A stretch of 33,841 nucleotides of DNA. It comes from a virus. Positions 7,822 through 15,061 of this stretch are shown here, piece after piece. The translations under genes were made by a program, and so were the position numbers. The DNA lies in the IMG/VR virus record IMGVR_UViG_3300035660_000049, positions 1 through 33,841 of that record. The stretch is one strand, 5' to 3'. Position 1 is the stretch's first letter, and the number at the start of each line of letters is the position of its first letter. The notes under the pieces are model-generated. The model was not told where the DNA came from, did no database searches, and was given only the letters and a program-made list of their open reading frames with translations.

Positions 7822-8166
7822 CTATTCGAGATAGCGGTATTCTTTCGCCAGGCCGAAGTGCCCCGTTTCGGGGTCCTTCAACAGCTGGCGAGAATTACCT
7901 TTTTGGAAGCCGGCAGCTGTCATCACCCCGTCCACGTCGGGCAGGGACGAGAGGCCGCTGCGGCTGTAAATGGATACCTGGATCAGGTACGATCGTTCAG
8001 TCTCGGCATCATCGGCGTGCTGTTCGGGCGGGCTGGCGACCAGTTGATAGGCCAGGAATGTATCCGGCAGCGTCCCGTCGGCGCTCAGGTAGGGCGCCAG
8101 CCCATACGGCACGGCCGGTGTGAGCGCTGCCAGGGCATTCGAGACACGTTCGAAAATGCTTGTCAT
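7822..8166 (-). CDS. Tail terminator protein (114 aa)
   Basis: By length, position directly before the tail tube gene, and sequence (ADGTLPDTFLAYQLVASPPE with YLIQVSIYSRSGLSSLPDVD), this fits the siphovirus tail-terminator group (lambda U-like), which caps the tube and joins it to the head. The central strand-helix pattern and the C-terminal GFQKGNSRQLLKDPETGHFG also match that group. It overlaps the upstream gene by four bases (ATGA). Confidence 0.75.
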   Translation of the reverse strand: MTSIFERVSNALAALTPAVPYGLAPYLSADGTLPDTFLAYQLVASPPEQHADDAETERSYLIQVSIYSRSGLSSLPDVDGVMTAAGFQKGNSRQLLKDPETGHFGLAKEYRYLE

Positions 8167-8558
8167 GCCACTCCCAGCTCGGTCAGGATTTTTTTCATTG
8201 CATTCCGCCAGCGAGTGCGCATGTTCGCAAAGGCTGGCCGGATGAATGGCTCGGCAGCCTGGCGCGGCACGCCGAACTCTTTATAGATGCCCGCCGGATC
8301 CCGGGAGGTGTCCGCGCCGAGCTCGACGAAGGTGTAGTTGCCCTCCCGTTTGGCTGCGGTTTTGAACAGCGTGCGCTCGGTCGCGCCGGTCCAGGTCTCG
8401 CTGCTCGCGCGCAGCAGCCGGTGCATCTCATCCCCCACGATCGGGGCGCTCTCGTTCATTGCCTGGGCAACGGCCTCATCCACTTCGATCCCGGCGGCGG
8501 CGATCTTCTCCAGGTAGTCATCCAGCCCATTCAGGCTGAAAATGCCCTTTACCGGCAT
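8163..8558 (-). CDS. HK97 gp10-like head-tail protein (131 aa)
   Basis: This is a neck/tail-completion protein of the HK97 gp10 family. The pattern LDDYLEKIAAAGIEVDEAVA, then ESAPIVGDEMHRLLR, then a C-terminal PFIRPAFANMRTRWRNAMKK is characteristic: gp10 proteins end with a 'P(F/I)xRPAF' segment followed by a helix. The start at 8558 is used because it comes directly after the closure gene's stop, while the longer frame upstream is a shadow of that gene. Confidence 0.8.
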   Translation of the reverse strand: MPVKGIFSLNGLDDYLEKIAAAGIEVDEAVAQAMNESAPIVGDEMHRLLRASSETWTGATERTLFKTAAKREGNYTFVELGADTSRDPAGIYKEFGVPRQAAEPFIRPAFANMRTRWRNAMKKILTELGVA

Positions 8559-8559
8559 T

Positions 8560-8928
8560 CTATACCGTGCCTTTCGCCTGCTCGACCACCAACTCCAACC
8601 AGTGGTTGCGTCCCCGCACCGGATCCACCGAGATGATCTGCCAGGCCAGACCATCCTTCAGCACGCGCCAGGTCGTCAGCACGTCCGCGCGGTGGCGGAT
8701 GGTGACCACTGCCCGCTGGCTCGATTGCAGAGCCTCGCTGGATACCATTTCCTGCCCGTGGGCATTGACCCAGCGCGCCCAGACAATCGGGTTCGTTGTG
8801 GCGTTTGCCCAGCCAGGAACCTGCGCGCCGCCGGCGTCATTCGTCAGCGTGGGATACTGGAGCGTGATAGAGGTGCGCAGATCGCCTGCATTGACCGAAT
8901 AGGTGCTGCGCACGAGATATTCAGCCAT
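8560..8928 (-). CDS. Head closure (head-tail joining) protein (122 aa)
   Basis: This protein closes the DNA channel below the connector and provides the tail-binding surface. The start NAGDLRTSITLQ and the later VWARWVNAHGQEM and VVTIRHRADVLTTWRVL segments match the phage head-tail joining family (SPP1 gp16 / HK97-type closure). It lies between the connector and gp10-like genes, the expected order. Its start codon overlaps the connector stop by one base. Confidence 0.82.
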   Translation of the reverse strand: MAEYLVRSTYSVNAGDLRTSITLQYPTLTNDAGGAQVPGWANATTNPIVWARWVNAHGQEMVSSEALQSSQRAVVTIRHRADVLTTWRVLKDGLAWQIISVDPVRGRNHWLELVVEQAKGTV

Positions 8929-9470
8929 TATGCGCTCACATCCTCAGCCGGGCTTTTCAGCACTACCACGTACAGGTTGTCCGATAGATCACTGGCAGAC
9001 GTTTGCCGGATCTGGCCATCTGCGCTGATCTCGCTCTCGAATTTCGCAGACTGATCGCCGCCGAAGGCGCCGTAGATTCCGATCAGTTTGACAACGTCGT
9101 CACCCTCCACCGCTCCCCGCAGGTAGATCGATCCTGCGCCGTTCAGCCCCACGAACTGGTACTTGCGGTACTTCAGCGCCTCGGCCTCGAGCTGCACCAG
9201 CTGGCTGATGATCGTCTCAGGCGCCTGGCCGACCGCGCCGGGATTGTCGTACCAGTAAACCAGGAGCATCCCCGCCGCGATCTTGGCCGTGGGATGGATC
9301 GCCGTGTCGGCGGCCCAATCATGGCCGGTGGCGTTGAGCAGGTATTGGTCCACGAGCGGCAGCAATTGCAGCATCAAGGCGTCGGCCGCATCCGTGCGGA
9401 CGAAGTTCGCTCCTTCGGCAGCGGTCAGGATGTGGATCAGTGTGACAGGGGTCCCGATAAATATCGTCAT
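8928..9470 (-). CDS. gp6-like head-tail connector with extra C-terminal domain (180 aa)
   Basis: Residues 1-100 are helical and match the gp6-like connector family (MLQLLPLVDQYLLNATGHDW, then TAKIAAGMLLVYWYDNP). This protein forms the ring under the portal. Family members are usually about 100 aa. Here residues 110-180 add a beta-rich domain (RGAVEGDDVVKLIGIYGAFG, SDLSDNLYVVVLKS) not expected in gp6. The extra part could form a neck collar or whisker-like decoration; that is inference. It overlaps the next gene by four bases. Confidence 0.72.
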   Translation of the reverse strand: MTIFIGTPVTLIHILTAAEGANFVRTDAADALMLQLLPLVDQYLLNATGHDWAADTAIHPTAKIAAGMLLVYWYDNPGAVGQAPETIISQLVQLEAEALKYRKYQFVGLNGAGSIYLRGAVEGDDVVKLIGIYGAFGGDQSAKFESEISADGQIRQTSASDLSDNLYVVVLKSPAEDVSA

Positions 9471-10045
9471 GGCACTGCCACCGTAAATGCTTCCGGGTTG
9501 GTGAAACTGTAACCGGCCAATTGCTTGAAAGCAAAGTAATTTCCGGCATCGAGCATGAACGTGACCTTTCCGAGCGCATCGGTCGAGCCATGTGCCACTA
9601 CGTCAGAGCCAGGCAGGTCAGTCGTCACCCACACATCCACGCCATCGAGCGGCGAAGTGCCATCATTCACGATCACCTCCCAATTGATCGAGCCGGCTCC
9701 GAGGGTTTGAACATCGTTGATATCTGTATCGAACAGCCGGATAATAATTGCCTGGTCGTCCCACTGCGCCCCGGCCACATCATGGCACGCAATGGTGATG
9801 GGATATTTCTGGTCATCCACCGCCAGTTCGGCAGCCATCAACGGGAGTTCGTACAATCCGGTCGTGCCAATTTCCGTAGGCGTGGCCGTGGTGGGGATGC
9901 TAACATCCCACTCCCCGCCGGTATGCCTGCAAATCTTGAAGTCGCCAGCCGCCAAAGTCGCCCCGGATTTTCGAGTTGCACTGCCCGCTGCAAGCAATGG
10001 GAAAGTAATCTGTGCGGCCGCGCCTTGTTTCAAAAAGATTTCCAT
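9467..10045 (-). CDS. Structural protein with Ig/carboxypeptidase-regulatory-like C-terminus (192 aa)
   Basis: No family is firmly recognised for the N-terminal 115 residues, which are beta-rich (AAQITFPLLAAGSATRKSGA, DFKICRHTGGEWDVSIPTTA). The C-terminal 75 residues (WEVIVNDGTSPLDGVDVWVT, then GKVTFMLDAGNYFAFKQLAG) resemble a CarboxypepD_reg/Ig-like fold that mediates surface adhesion. It is probably a minor decoration protein of head or neck. The start at 10045 is chosen two bases after the upstream stop. The frame remains open 11 codons further, inside the upstream gene. Confidence 0.6.
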   Translation of the reverse strand: MEIFLKQGAAAQITFPLLAAGSATRKSGATLAAGDFKICRHTGGEWDVSIPTTATPTEIGTTGLYELPLMAAELAVDDQKYPITIACHDVAGAQWDDQAIIIRLFDTDINDVQTLGAGSINWEVIVNDGTSPLDGVDVWVTTDLPGSDVVAHGSTDALGKVTFMLDAGNYFAFKQLAGYSFTNPEAFTVAVP

Positions 10046-10046
10046 C

Positions 10047-11450
10047 TCAGACCAATCCTTGCATGACACCTTGCGCAACTCCAGCGGCTGCGCTATGCCC
10101 CATAGCCCTGCCCTTACCGTGTATGGAGATCGTTAGCATCCCAACGAGCTCTTCACTGACAATCGCGCCCACACCAAACAATTGAGCTACTAAACTCGGC
10201 GGTCCGAGTGCTTCTGCACTGGCAATCTCGCCAAGACCGGAGATTGTGACATTTATTGCGGTCTGACCCATCGCTTCCGCGCTGGCTATTCCACCAATGC
10301 CGGATAGATCACCTACGATCGTAGATTGCCCAATGGCCTCCTGGCTTGCGATGCCGCCAACACCAGCGATACTCAGGATTTCCGTGATGGTGGGTTGTCC
10401 AAATGCCTCCCCGCCGGCGATCGAACCAACTCCAGTAATGTTCTCTGAAATCGCCGGAGAACCAAAAGCTTCTCCGGTTGGGATGCCGGCAAGACTGACC
10501 CGGAATGCTATCGCCGGATTGCCAAAAGCCTCTGCACCGGGGATACCTGACATAGAGACTGCAATTCTAATAGCAGGTTGCCCCATAGCCTCTTCACCGG
10601 CAATCCCACCCACCCCAATCGAATTTGCCTTGATTGCAGGCTGCCCCATAGCCTCTTCACCGGCAATCCCACCCACGCCGGTGATACTCACTGCTTGAGA
10701 AACGGTAAGCGCACCAATGGCCTCCGAGCTGGCTATCCCTCCTACCCCGCTTATGGCAAGGATGATCGCCGGAGAACCTAAAGCCTCGCCAGTAGCGATG
10801 CCTCCCGCCCCGGAGACATTGCCCACATGTATTTCAATAGCCAGGATACCGTAAGCCCCTGATGCACTAGTAAATATAATGGTCGTTCCGGTTTCACCAT
10901 TGACACGATATGCGCTCGCAGCGCCAGCCACGGGGACAGTATGGCCTATATCAGCGGTCTCTACCCAGTCCGCGGGTGGTGTGGAAACGGGAGGATTGAG
11001 TGGTTTCCCGAACCCGGCGATGTAGCCATTGTTGGTATCCATCGCATTCCATGTATCCGTGGGGTTGGCGGCAGTCCGGGCCTCGCTATCCGACTGAACG
11101 ATGGGGGTGACCTGATCGTAGCCAATGACCTGGAAGGCCATCATCACAACGCCAGTAGCATTATCCCCGGTGCAGTCAAAGGTCGGATTCGTGCTGACAG
11201 GACTTGCGCCGACCGGAGCGGTGAAGATGCAAGCCATATCCGTGGTGTTGTAAACAATGCGTTGCTGGCGCGTCCAGGTCAGATTGCCACCGGTCATGGT
11301 TGGAGCAGCCGCCACAGTGCCATCCGCAAAAACCAATACCACCAGGAACGAATAGGCAGCAGGGGTAAAAGCTCCTATCGCATAGGAGGAGGTATTGGTC
11401 GAGGATGCCAACTCCGCAACTGGCTCGGATATTCCGATCACACTGGCCAT
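10047..11450 (-). CDS. Minor structural protein with 11 GIxSxEAxGxPxI repeats (467 aa)
   Basis: Residues 1-205 form a globular domain (YSFLVVLVFADGTVAAAPTM, then VVMMAFQVIGYDQVTPIVQS) like those of phage minor head/tail proteins. Residues 215-445 are eleven units of about 20 residues with consensus GVGGIASxEAxGxPxI (e.g. GVGGIAGEEAMGQPAI twice). The regular Gly and hydrophobic spacing suggests a beta-helix or fibrous stalk. Such GI-EAFG repeats are known from minor structural proteins of tailed phages. The final 20 residues (GKGRAMGHSAAAGVAQG) are Gly/Ala-rich. Role inferred: adhesive or decorative fibre. Confidence 0.65.
   Translation of the reverse strand: MASVIGISEPVAELASSTNTSSYAIGAFTPAAYSFLVVLVFADGTVAAAPTMTGGNLTWTRQQRIVYNTTDMACIFTAPVGASPVSTNPTFDCTGDNATGVVMMAFQVIGYDQVTPIVQSDSEARTAANPTDTWNAMDTNNGYIAGFGKPLNPPVSTPPADWVETADIGHTVPVAGAASAYRVNGETGTTIIFTSASGAYGILAIEIHVGNVSGAGGIATGEALGSPAIILAISGVGGIASSEAIGALTVSQAVSITGVGGIAGEEAMGQPAIKANSIGVGGIAGEEAMGQPAIRIAVSMSGIPGAEAFGNPAIAFRVSLAGIPTGEAFGSPAISENITGVGSIAGGEAFGQPTITEILSIAGVGGIASQEAIGQSTIVGDLSGIGGIASAEAMGQTAINVTISGLGEIASAEALGPPSLVAQLFGVGAIVSEELVGMLTISIHGKGRAMGHSAAAGVAQGVMQGLV
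10107..10815 (-). repeat. Coding repeats of the GIASxEAxGxPxI protein
   Basis: About eleven units of 54-66 bp lie in tandem. Units 3 and 4 are nearly identical at nucleotide level (the segment CCCCATAGCCTCTTCACCGG occurs at about 10583 and 10646), while others have diverged. This pattern fits recent local duplication on an older array. Confidence 0.75.
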
Positions 11451-11459
11451 GCAACCACC

Positions 11460-11864
11460 TTAAAGTTTGAAGATTTTGTTAACGCCTGTGTCAAATGCAA
11501 TATTCAAGACGCCGCTCGCAGCAGGGGTGACGGGCAGTCCGGAGGCCGGGGTATCAATATAGGCGATCAAGCGCGCGGTCGCATCCGAGCCGGTGTGGTA
11601 GAACACGATCAGCGCATTGCAAGCCACCGCCGCGGTTGCGGTGATGGTGGTATCCGCCGCTCCTGCCACACCTTGCGTAATGGTTTTGGTGCCGAGCGCA
11701 GCCGAGCGCCCGTTATCAACCGAACCCAGGTCGGAAATAAACTTGTCGGTTGAATCATAGGTATAGGTGCTCTTAACCAACATGACCCGGATATCTTGCG
11801 TATCCCAGTCAATTTCACCGGACAGAAAACCTTCACGACCTAAGGGAAACAATGCGTTGGACAT
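11460..11864 (-). CDS. Small phage structural protein, decoration-like (134 aa)
   Basis: It matches a family widespread in siphovirus head modules: start ALFPLGREGFLSGEIDWDTQ, then RVMLVKSTYTYD, and the nearly invariant end LNIAFDTGVNKIFKL. The function is not established; its position close to the capsid genes suggests a head decoration or minor structural subunit. A ribosome-binding site AAAGGAGAACC precedes the start. The gene is followed directly by the repeat-rich structural protein. Confidence 0.72.
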   Translation of the reverse strand: MSNALFPLGREGFLSGEIDWDTQDIRVMLVKSTYTYDSTDKFISDLGSVDNGRSAALGTKTITQGVAGAADTTITATAAVACNALIVFYHTGSDATARLIAYIDTPASGLPVTPAASGVLNIAFDTGVNKIFKL

Positions 11865-11937
11865 CTGGTTCTCCTTTTCTCATTCCTCCCCATACCATCT
11901 GTCTGCACAGGCAGGGAGGCATAAGGGGAAGGATAAA

Positions 11938-12093
11938 TTATTTCTTCTTCCCTGTCTTTGCAGACAGGCCGCGCTCCTGAAGCGCCTTCCCGCGTCCCGA
12001 GAGCGCCTTTTCCGCGCGCATGGCGGTCACCTGCAGCAGGTTTGAGCTCCTGCCGCCATCGGGGAATAGCCCCAACAGCGGCAGGGAACTCAC
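11938..12093 (-). CDS. Small basic protein, 51 aa, GTG start
   Basis: A GTG-initiated frame (start MSSLPLLGLFPDGGRSSNLL, end QERGLSAKTGKKK) fills the gap between the 70-aa gene and the decoration-like gene. It begins four bases after the upstream stop, so translation could be coupled. The shorter ATG start would give 27 residues (MRAEKALSGRGKALQERG..). The Lys-rich end is partly encoded by a palindrome (CCTGTCTTTGCAGACAGG). There is no recognisable family and no strong ribosome-binding site, so coding status is uncertain. Confidence 0.45.
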   Translation of the reverse strand: MSSLPLLGLFPDGGRSSNLLQVTAMRAEKALSGRGKALQERGLSAKTGKKK

Positions 12094-12096
12094 AGA

Positions 12097-12309
12097 TTAT
12101 TTACGCTTGCCGCTGGGCGCGGCAGGCGTTGGGCTGGCCGAAGGTGCCGGCAGCTCTCGGGCAGCAGGTTTCAAAGATGGCTTGGCGTCGCCGTTCATCG
12201 GCTTGCGGCTGATCTCTTTCCAGCCCGCAGCAAGATAATCCGTTACTTTCTCGCCAGGCACGTTCATGGAATCGAAACCGCGTTCCATCAAAACTAACTC
12301 TTTAGCCAT
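12097..12309 (-). CDS. Small protein after the coat gene (70 aa)
   Basis: The N-terminal half (LVLMERGFDSMNVPGEKVTD, then YLAAGWKEISRKP) looks like a compact domain for binding or assembly. The C-terminal half is a Pro/Ala/Lys-rich tail (APSASPTPAAPSGKRK) partly encoded by the palindrome copy at 12136-12160. Small genes of this kind are common after phage coat genes, but no function is known here. The ribosome-binding site GGAGGTTGAC precedes the start. Confidence 0.65.
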   Translation of the reverse strand: MAKELVLMERGFDSMNVPGEKVTDYLAAGWKEISRKPMNGDAKPSLKPAARELPAPSASPTPAAPSGKRK

Positions 12310-12322
12310 GTCAACCTCCGTT

Positions 12323-12380
12323 TAGCCGAGCAAGGTGGCGATGTGCTCGGATTAGCCGAGCAGGGTGGCGATGTGCTCGG
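12323..12380. repeat. Tandem duplication of the coat-gene 3' end
   Basis: About 27 bases with the core GGTGGCGATGTGCTCGG occur twice, at about 12323-12349 and 12353-12379, with one mismatch. On the minus strand the first copy encodes the coat C-terminus EHIATLLG and stop. The second repeats the same coding and stop (TAA) just after it, untranslated. Confidence 0.85.
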
Positions 12381-13503
12381 GCTTGATCACCTTGACGCCC
12401 CACGCAATAGACACGTGGTAGACGATCATGCGATAGCCCGGGTAGGCGGCGAAGTCGAAGACCAGGCCGCTGACGGGATCCTCGACCACCATGTGATCGA
12501 TCGCCAGGTCGCCTTCCTTCGGGACGGCGGGCAGGCGGGTAGCCAGCAGGATGGCATTGCGGGAGAAACCGACATTGCAGGCATGGGTGGCGATAAAAGT
12601 GATGGCCACATCGTTCGCCAGGGTTTTCCTCAGCCCGGGCTGGGCCAGCACGATGTCGCCATCGCCATCCCCGGCAAAGCCGGTGGCGACCACGTACTGG
12701 TTCGTATCACCTGCAAAGGTGATCACGTCGCCGGCCAGGAATGACCCTGTGCCAACTTCCACGTGGATGGTCGTGTCGCCGATGTTGTATCCCGCGATAA
12801 GGTCCACGTTATAGGTGGCGCCGGTGCCTTTGGTGAAGGTCTTTACTTGGGCGGACTCCCGGATGGCAAAGCCGTGCAGGTCGAGTATGGTGCCGCGCCG
12901 CAGCAGCGACGTGTCGCCAGCCTCGTTGGCTTTGGTCAACTGCGCCAGGGTGCGCAATTTCGCCCCGGCCGTGGTATTGATGACCAAATGCCGGTCCGAA
13001 GCGGGCGCGCCGTTATCGTCCAGGATCTTCTTGATGTTGGCAGGATCTGACAGGTCGGTCGCGAACGGGGCCGTGGCAGCCGCACCATAGGCGCGCGATG
13101 CGCCTTTGTGAGATGCATCGGCCAGATCGCCCTCGATCTCATTGACGGCTGCGCGGATCGCCTGTGCAATCTGGTCCTGTTGGATCGTCAGGAATCCGGG
13201 ACCGTAATCCATCGCCTTCTGCTCTTCCCCGCTCCAGGAGAACGGGAAATAGCGTGACTTGCTGATGGTGACGTCCTTATTCGTGATCGTTTGATCCGCG
13301 GCGGACGGCAGCGCCATTGCAGGCGTGACGTTACCTCCCGCAGCATTCGCGGGGGTTGCTGGGCCGCGCAGGGTTTGACCCATTGCCACCTGGTCGGCTC
13401 TTGAATCACGCGCTACTGCGGGGATGAACCCGACCAGCTCGCGCGAGACCACGTCCAGCGCGGCGTAGATGTCGGGAATTAGATTGGTAAGTGAGTTAGA
13501 CAT
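12352..13503 (-). CDS. P22 coat protein-like major capsid protein (383 aa)
   Basis: This is the main shell subunit with the HK97 fold, P22 coat subtype. The start MSNSLTNLIPDIYAALDVVS and following RELVGFIPAVARDS are hallmarks of the P22-like family. The central insertion (YNIGDTTIHVEVGTGSFLAG, then DVITFAGDTNQYVVATGFAG) corresponds to the P22 telokin-like I-domain. The last residues YHVSIAWGVKVIKPEHIATL match the family end. Length is somewhat below P22 coat. Its neighbours, a ClpP-type protease and an HK97-type portal, are not those of P22, so the head module is mosaic. Confidence 0.9.
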   Translation of the reverse strand: MSNSLTNLIPDIYAALDVVSRELVGFIPAVARDSRADQVAMGQTLRGPATPANAAGGNVTPAMALPSAADQTITNKDVTISKSRYFPFSWSGEEQKAMDYGPGFLTIQQDQIAQAIRAAVNEIEGDLADASHKGASRAYGAAATAPFATDLSDPANIKKILDDNGAPASDRHLVINTTAGAKLRTLAQLTKANEAGDTSLLRRGTILDLHGFAIRESAQVKTFTKGTGATYNVDLIAGYNIGDTTIHVEVGTGSFLAGDVITFAGDTNQYVVATGFAGDGDGDIVLAQPGLRKTLANDVAITFIATHACNVGFSRNAILLATRLPAVPKEGDLAIDHMVVEDPVSGLVFDFAAYPGYRMIVYHVSIAWGVKVIKPEHIATLLG

Positions 13504-13539
13504 TGGAATTTACCTCGTTTCATCAGGATATCGTCGTCG

Positions 13540-13908
13540 TTATTGATCAACGACTTTGCCGCCAGAAAGCACGAATTTTCGCTTTTCGACGGCATTGAGC
13601 ACCTCGAAGTCGGGGCGCTTCATCGTCCCCGGCGTTTCAGACGCTTCGGGGTCGGGTTGAGTGGTGGAAACGGGGACGAAGTTCTTCGCCACGTCGCTGG
13701 GCCGGGCCGCTTTTTTCAGCGACTCGTACAGTTTCAGGGCTTCATCGGCCTTGTTCTGAGCCTCGTCCAGCGCGGGGCGCAGAGCAAGCGCCTTCTCTTT
13801 TGCTTCGTCCGTTCCCTCTTGGAAGTGCGCATCGATGTCGTTCGCGATATGTTTCACTTCCGCATCCGTCTCGATGACGGCGTCGTGATAGGGTTTCAGG
13901 TCAAGCAT
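13540..13908 (-). CDS. Coiled-coil protein before the coat gene, scaffold candidate (122 aa)
   Basis: The gene lies between the protease and the coat gene, where scaffold or delta-domain genes are found. Residues 1-70 are charged and strongly helical (VIETDAEVKHIANDIDAHFQ, then EAQNKADEALKLYESLKKAA), like scaffolding proteins. Residues 80-122 are loosely structured with a basic end (NAVEKRKFVLSGGKVVDQ). Scaffold function is inferred from position. The start at 13908 follows AGGAGATCCCCC and overlaps the protease stop by eight bases; the longer open frame upstream is a protease shadow. Confidence 0.6.
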   Translation of the reverse strand: MLDLKPYHDAVIETDAEVKHIANDIDAHFQEGTDEAKEKALALRPALDEAQNKADEALKLYESLKKAARPSDVAKNFVPVSTTQPDPEASETPGTMKRPDFEVLNAVEKRKFVLSGGKVVDQ

Positions 13909-15049
13909 GGGGGATCTCCTTTTCAAGAATTTGTCGAACTCGATTACGGAGGGTCTGCGCCTCGCGTTCGTTGTCCGCTGCGGCAGGATCGCTGCGAAGT
14001 GCTGGAACTTGCGCAGCAGAGTCCGCCGCGGGCGGGACATTATTGATGGTAACTGATTGCGCTACCATGACTGGGGATATCGCCTGCATCAGCTCAGGCG
14101 GGACATGATCATAATTGCGCAGGCAGTTGACGAATGCCATATTGCTTACGCTAGCCTTCTGCCCGCCCGGCAGGATCTCGTCTGCAAAACCATACTCCAC
14201 GGCCTGGCGCGCGCTCATCCAGATCTCATCGGACATCATCAGAGAAATTTCTTCCTCGTTCAATCCGGTTTTGGCGGCGTACGCCGGAACGATGCCGTCC
14301 TTGATGTCCTGCAGTTGGTCGCGGATTTCGCCGAGCGTTTCGATATCCAACATGGCCATAAATACCACCACCGCGGGATCGTGGATCATCATGTAAGCTG
14401 TGTCCATCATCTGCAAGGTCTTGCCCGAGATCGCCACGATCACCGCCGCGCTGGCTGCCACGCCGTCCACCCGTACCGTGATCTCGCCGGGATAGTCGGT
14501 CATGATGGCCCGCATCGCCGAGGCGGCGAACACGTCCCCGCCGGGCGAATTGATTTTGAGCAGGATCGGCCCGCCCCCGCCGAACATATACAGGTCGTCT
14601 TTGAACTTCTTGGGGGTGATCTCATCGCCTAGCCAGGAATACTCCGAGATCGGGCCGTAGAGCTCCAGTTCGGCCTGGCCGCTCTCGCTTTCGGCGGCAT
14701 TCACGAAACGCCAGAACGGCTCATAGGGCTGGGCGTTTCCATCGAAACAGCGGAAGGGCATTTTTTGCATGGCTTTATTCTCTGCTTTCTCTTTGGCCGG
14801 CTCGAAAGATTTGCCGTCATGAGCTTTGCAATGCTTGCGAGCCTGGGCCTCGGTCCAGATTGTTTTTTTGTATCGATGAGCCTGTGTATCCGAAGAATCA
14901 TCCTTGCGGTAGCCGATGATCAGATCGTACGGTTTGCCAGTGGCTTTGTAGCCATCCTTGTCATTGTTGTCTTTTACGTGTTTGCGGATGAAGCGAACAA
15001 ATTGGTCCGGGTCCAATAAACGGCAACTGTGCTCGTTGGGAAATGGCAC
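13901..15049 (-). CDS. ClpP-like head maturation protease with N-terminal domain (382 aa)
   Basis: Residues 125-310 form a ClpP-type serine protease. The signature LLKINSPGGDVFAASAM precedes the nucleophile motif GVAASAAVIVAISG (Ser after GVAA), and the His is in YMMIHDPAVV. It cleaves internal scaffold parts during head maturation (family knowledge). Residues 1-90 are an extra domain (CRLLDPDQFVRFIRKHVKDN, then WTEAQARKHCKAHDGKSFEP) that often precedes phage proteases and may bind the capsid or DNA. A GGTAGC-type hairpin repeat lies in frame near the C-terminus (codons for MVAQSVT). Confidence 0.85.
   Translation of the reverse strand: MPFPNEHSCRLLDPDQFVRFIRKHVKDNNDKDGYKATGKPYDLIIGYRKDDSSDTQAHRYKKTIWTEAQARKHCKAHDGKSFEPAKEKAENKAMQKMPFRCFDGNAQPYEPFWRFVNAAESESGQAELELYGPISEYSWLGDEITPKKFKDDLYMFGGGGPILLKINSPGGDVFAASAMRAIMTDYPGEITVRVDGVAASAAVIVAISGKTLQMMDTAYMMIHDPAVVVFMAMLDIETLGEIRDQLQDIKDGIVPAYAAKTGLNEEEISLMMSDEIWMSARQAVEYGFADEILPGGQKASVSNMAFVNCLRNYDHVPPELMQAISPVMVAQSVTINNVPPAADSAAQVPALRSDPAAADNEREAQTLRNRVRQILEKEIPHA
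14048..14066. repeat. GGTAGC-type hairpin repeat copy inside the protease gene
   Basis: GGTAACTGATTGCGCTACC differs by one base from the reverse complement of 6777-6795. It lies in frame and encodes part of MVAQSVT in the protease C-terminal region. This ties the intergenic hairpin family to coding sequence. Confidence 0.65.
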
Positions 15050-15061
15050 ATTACACCTTCC

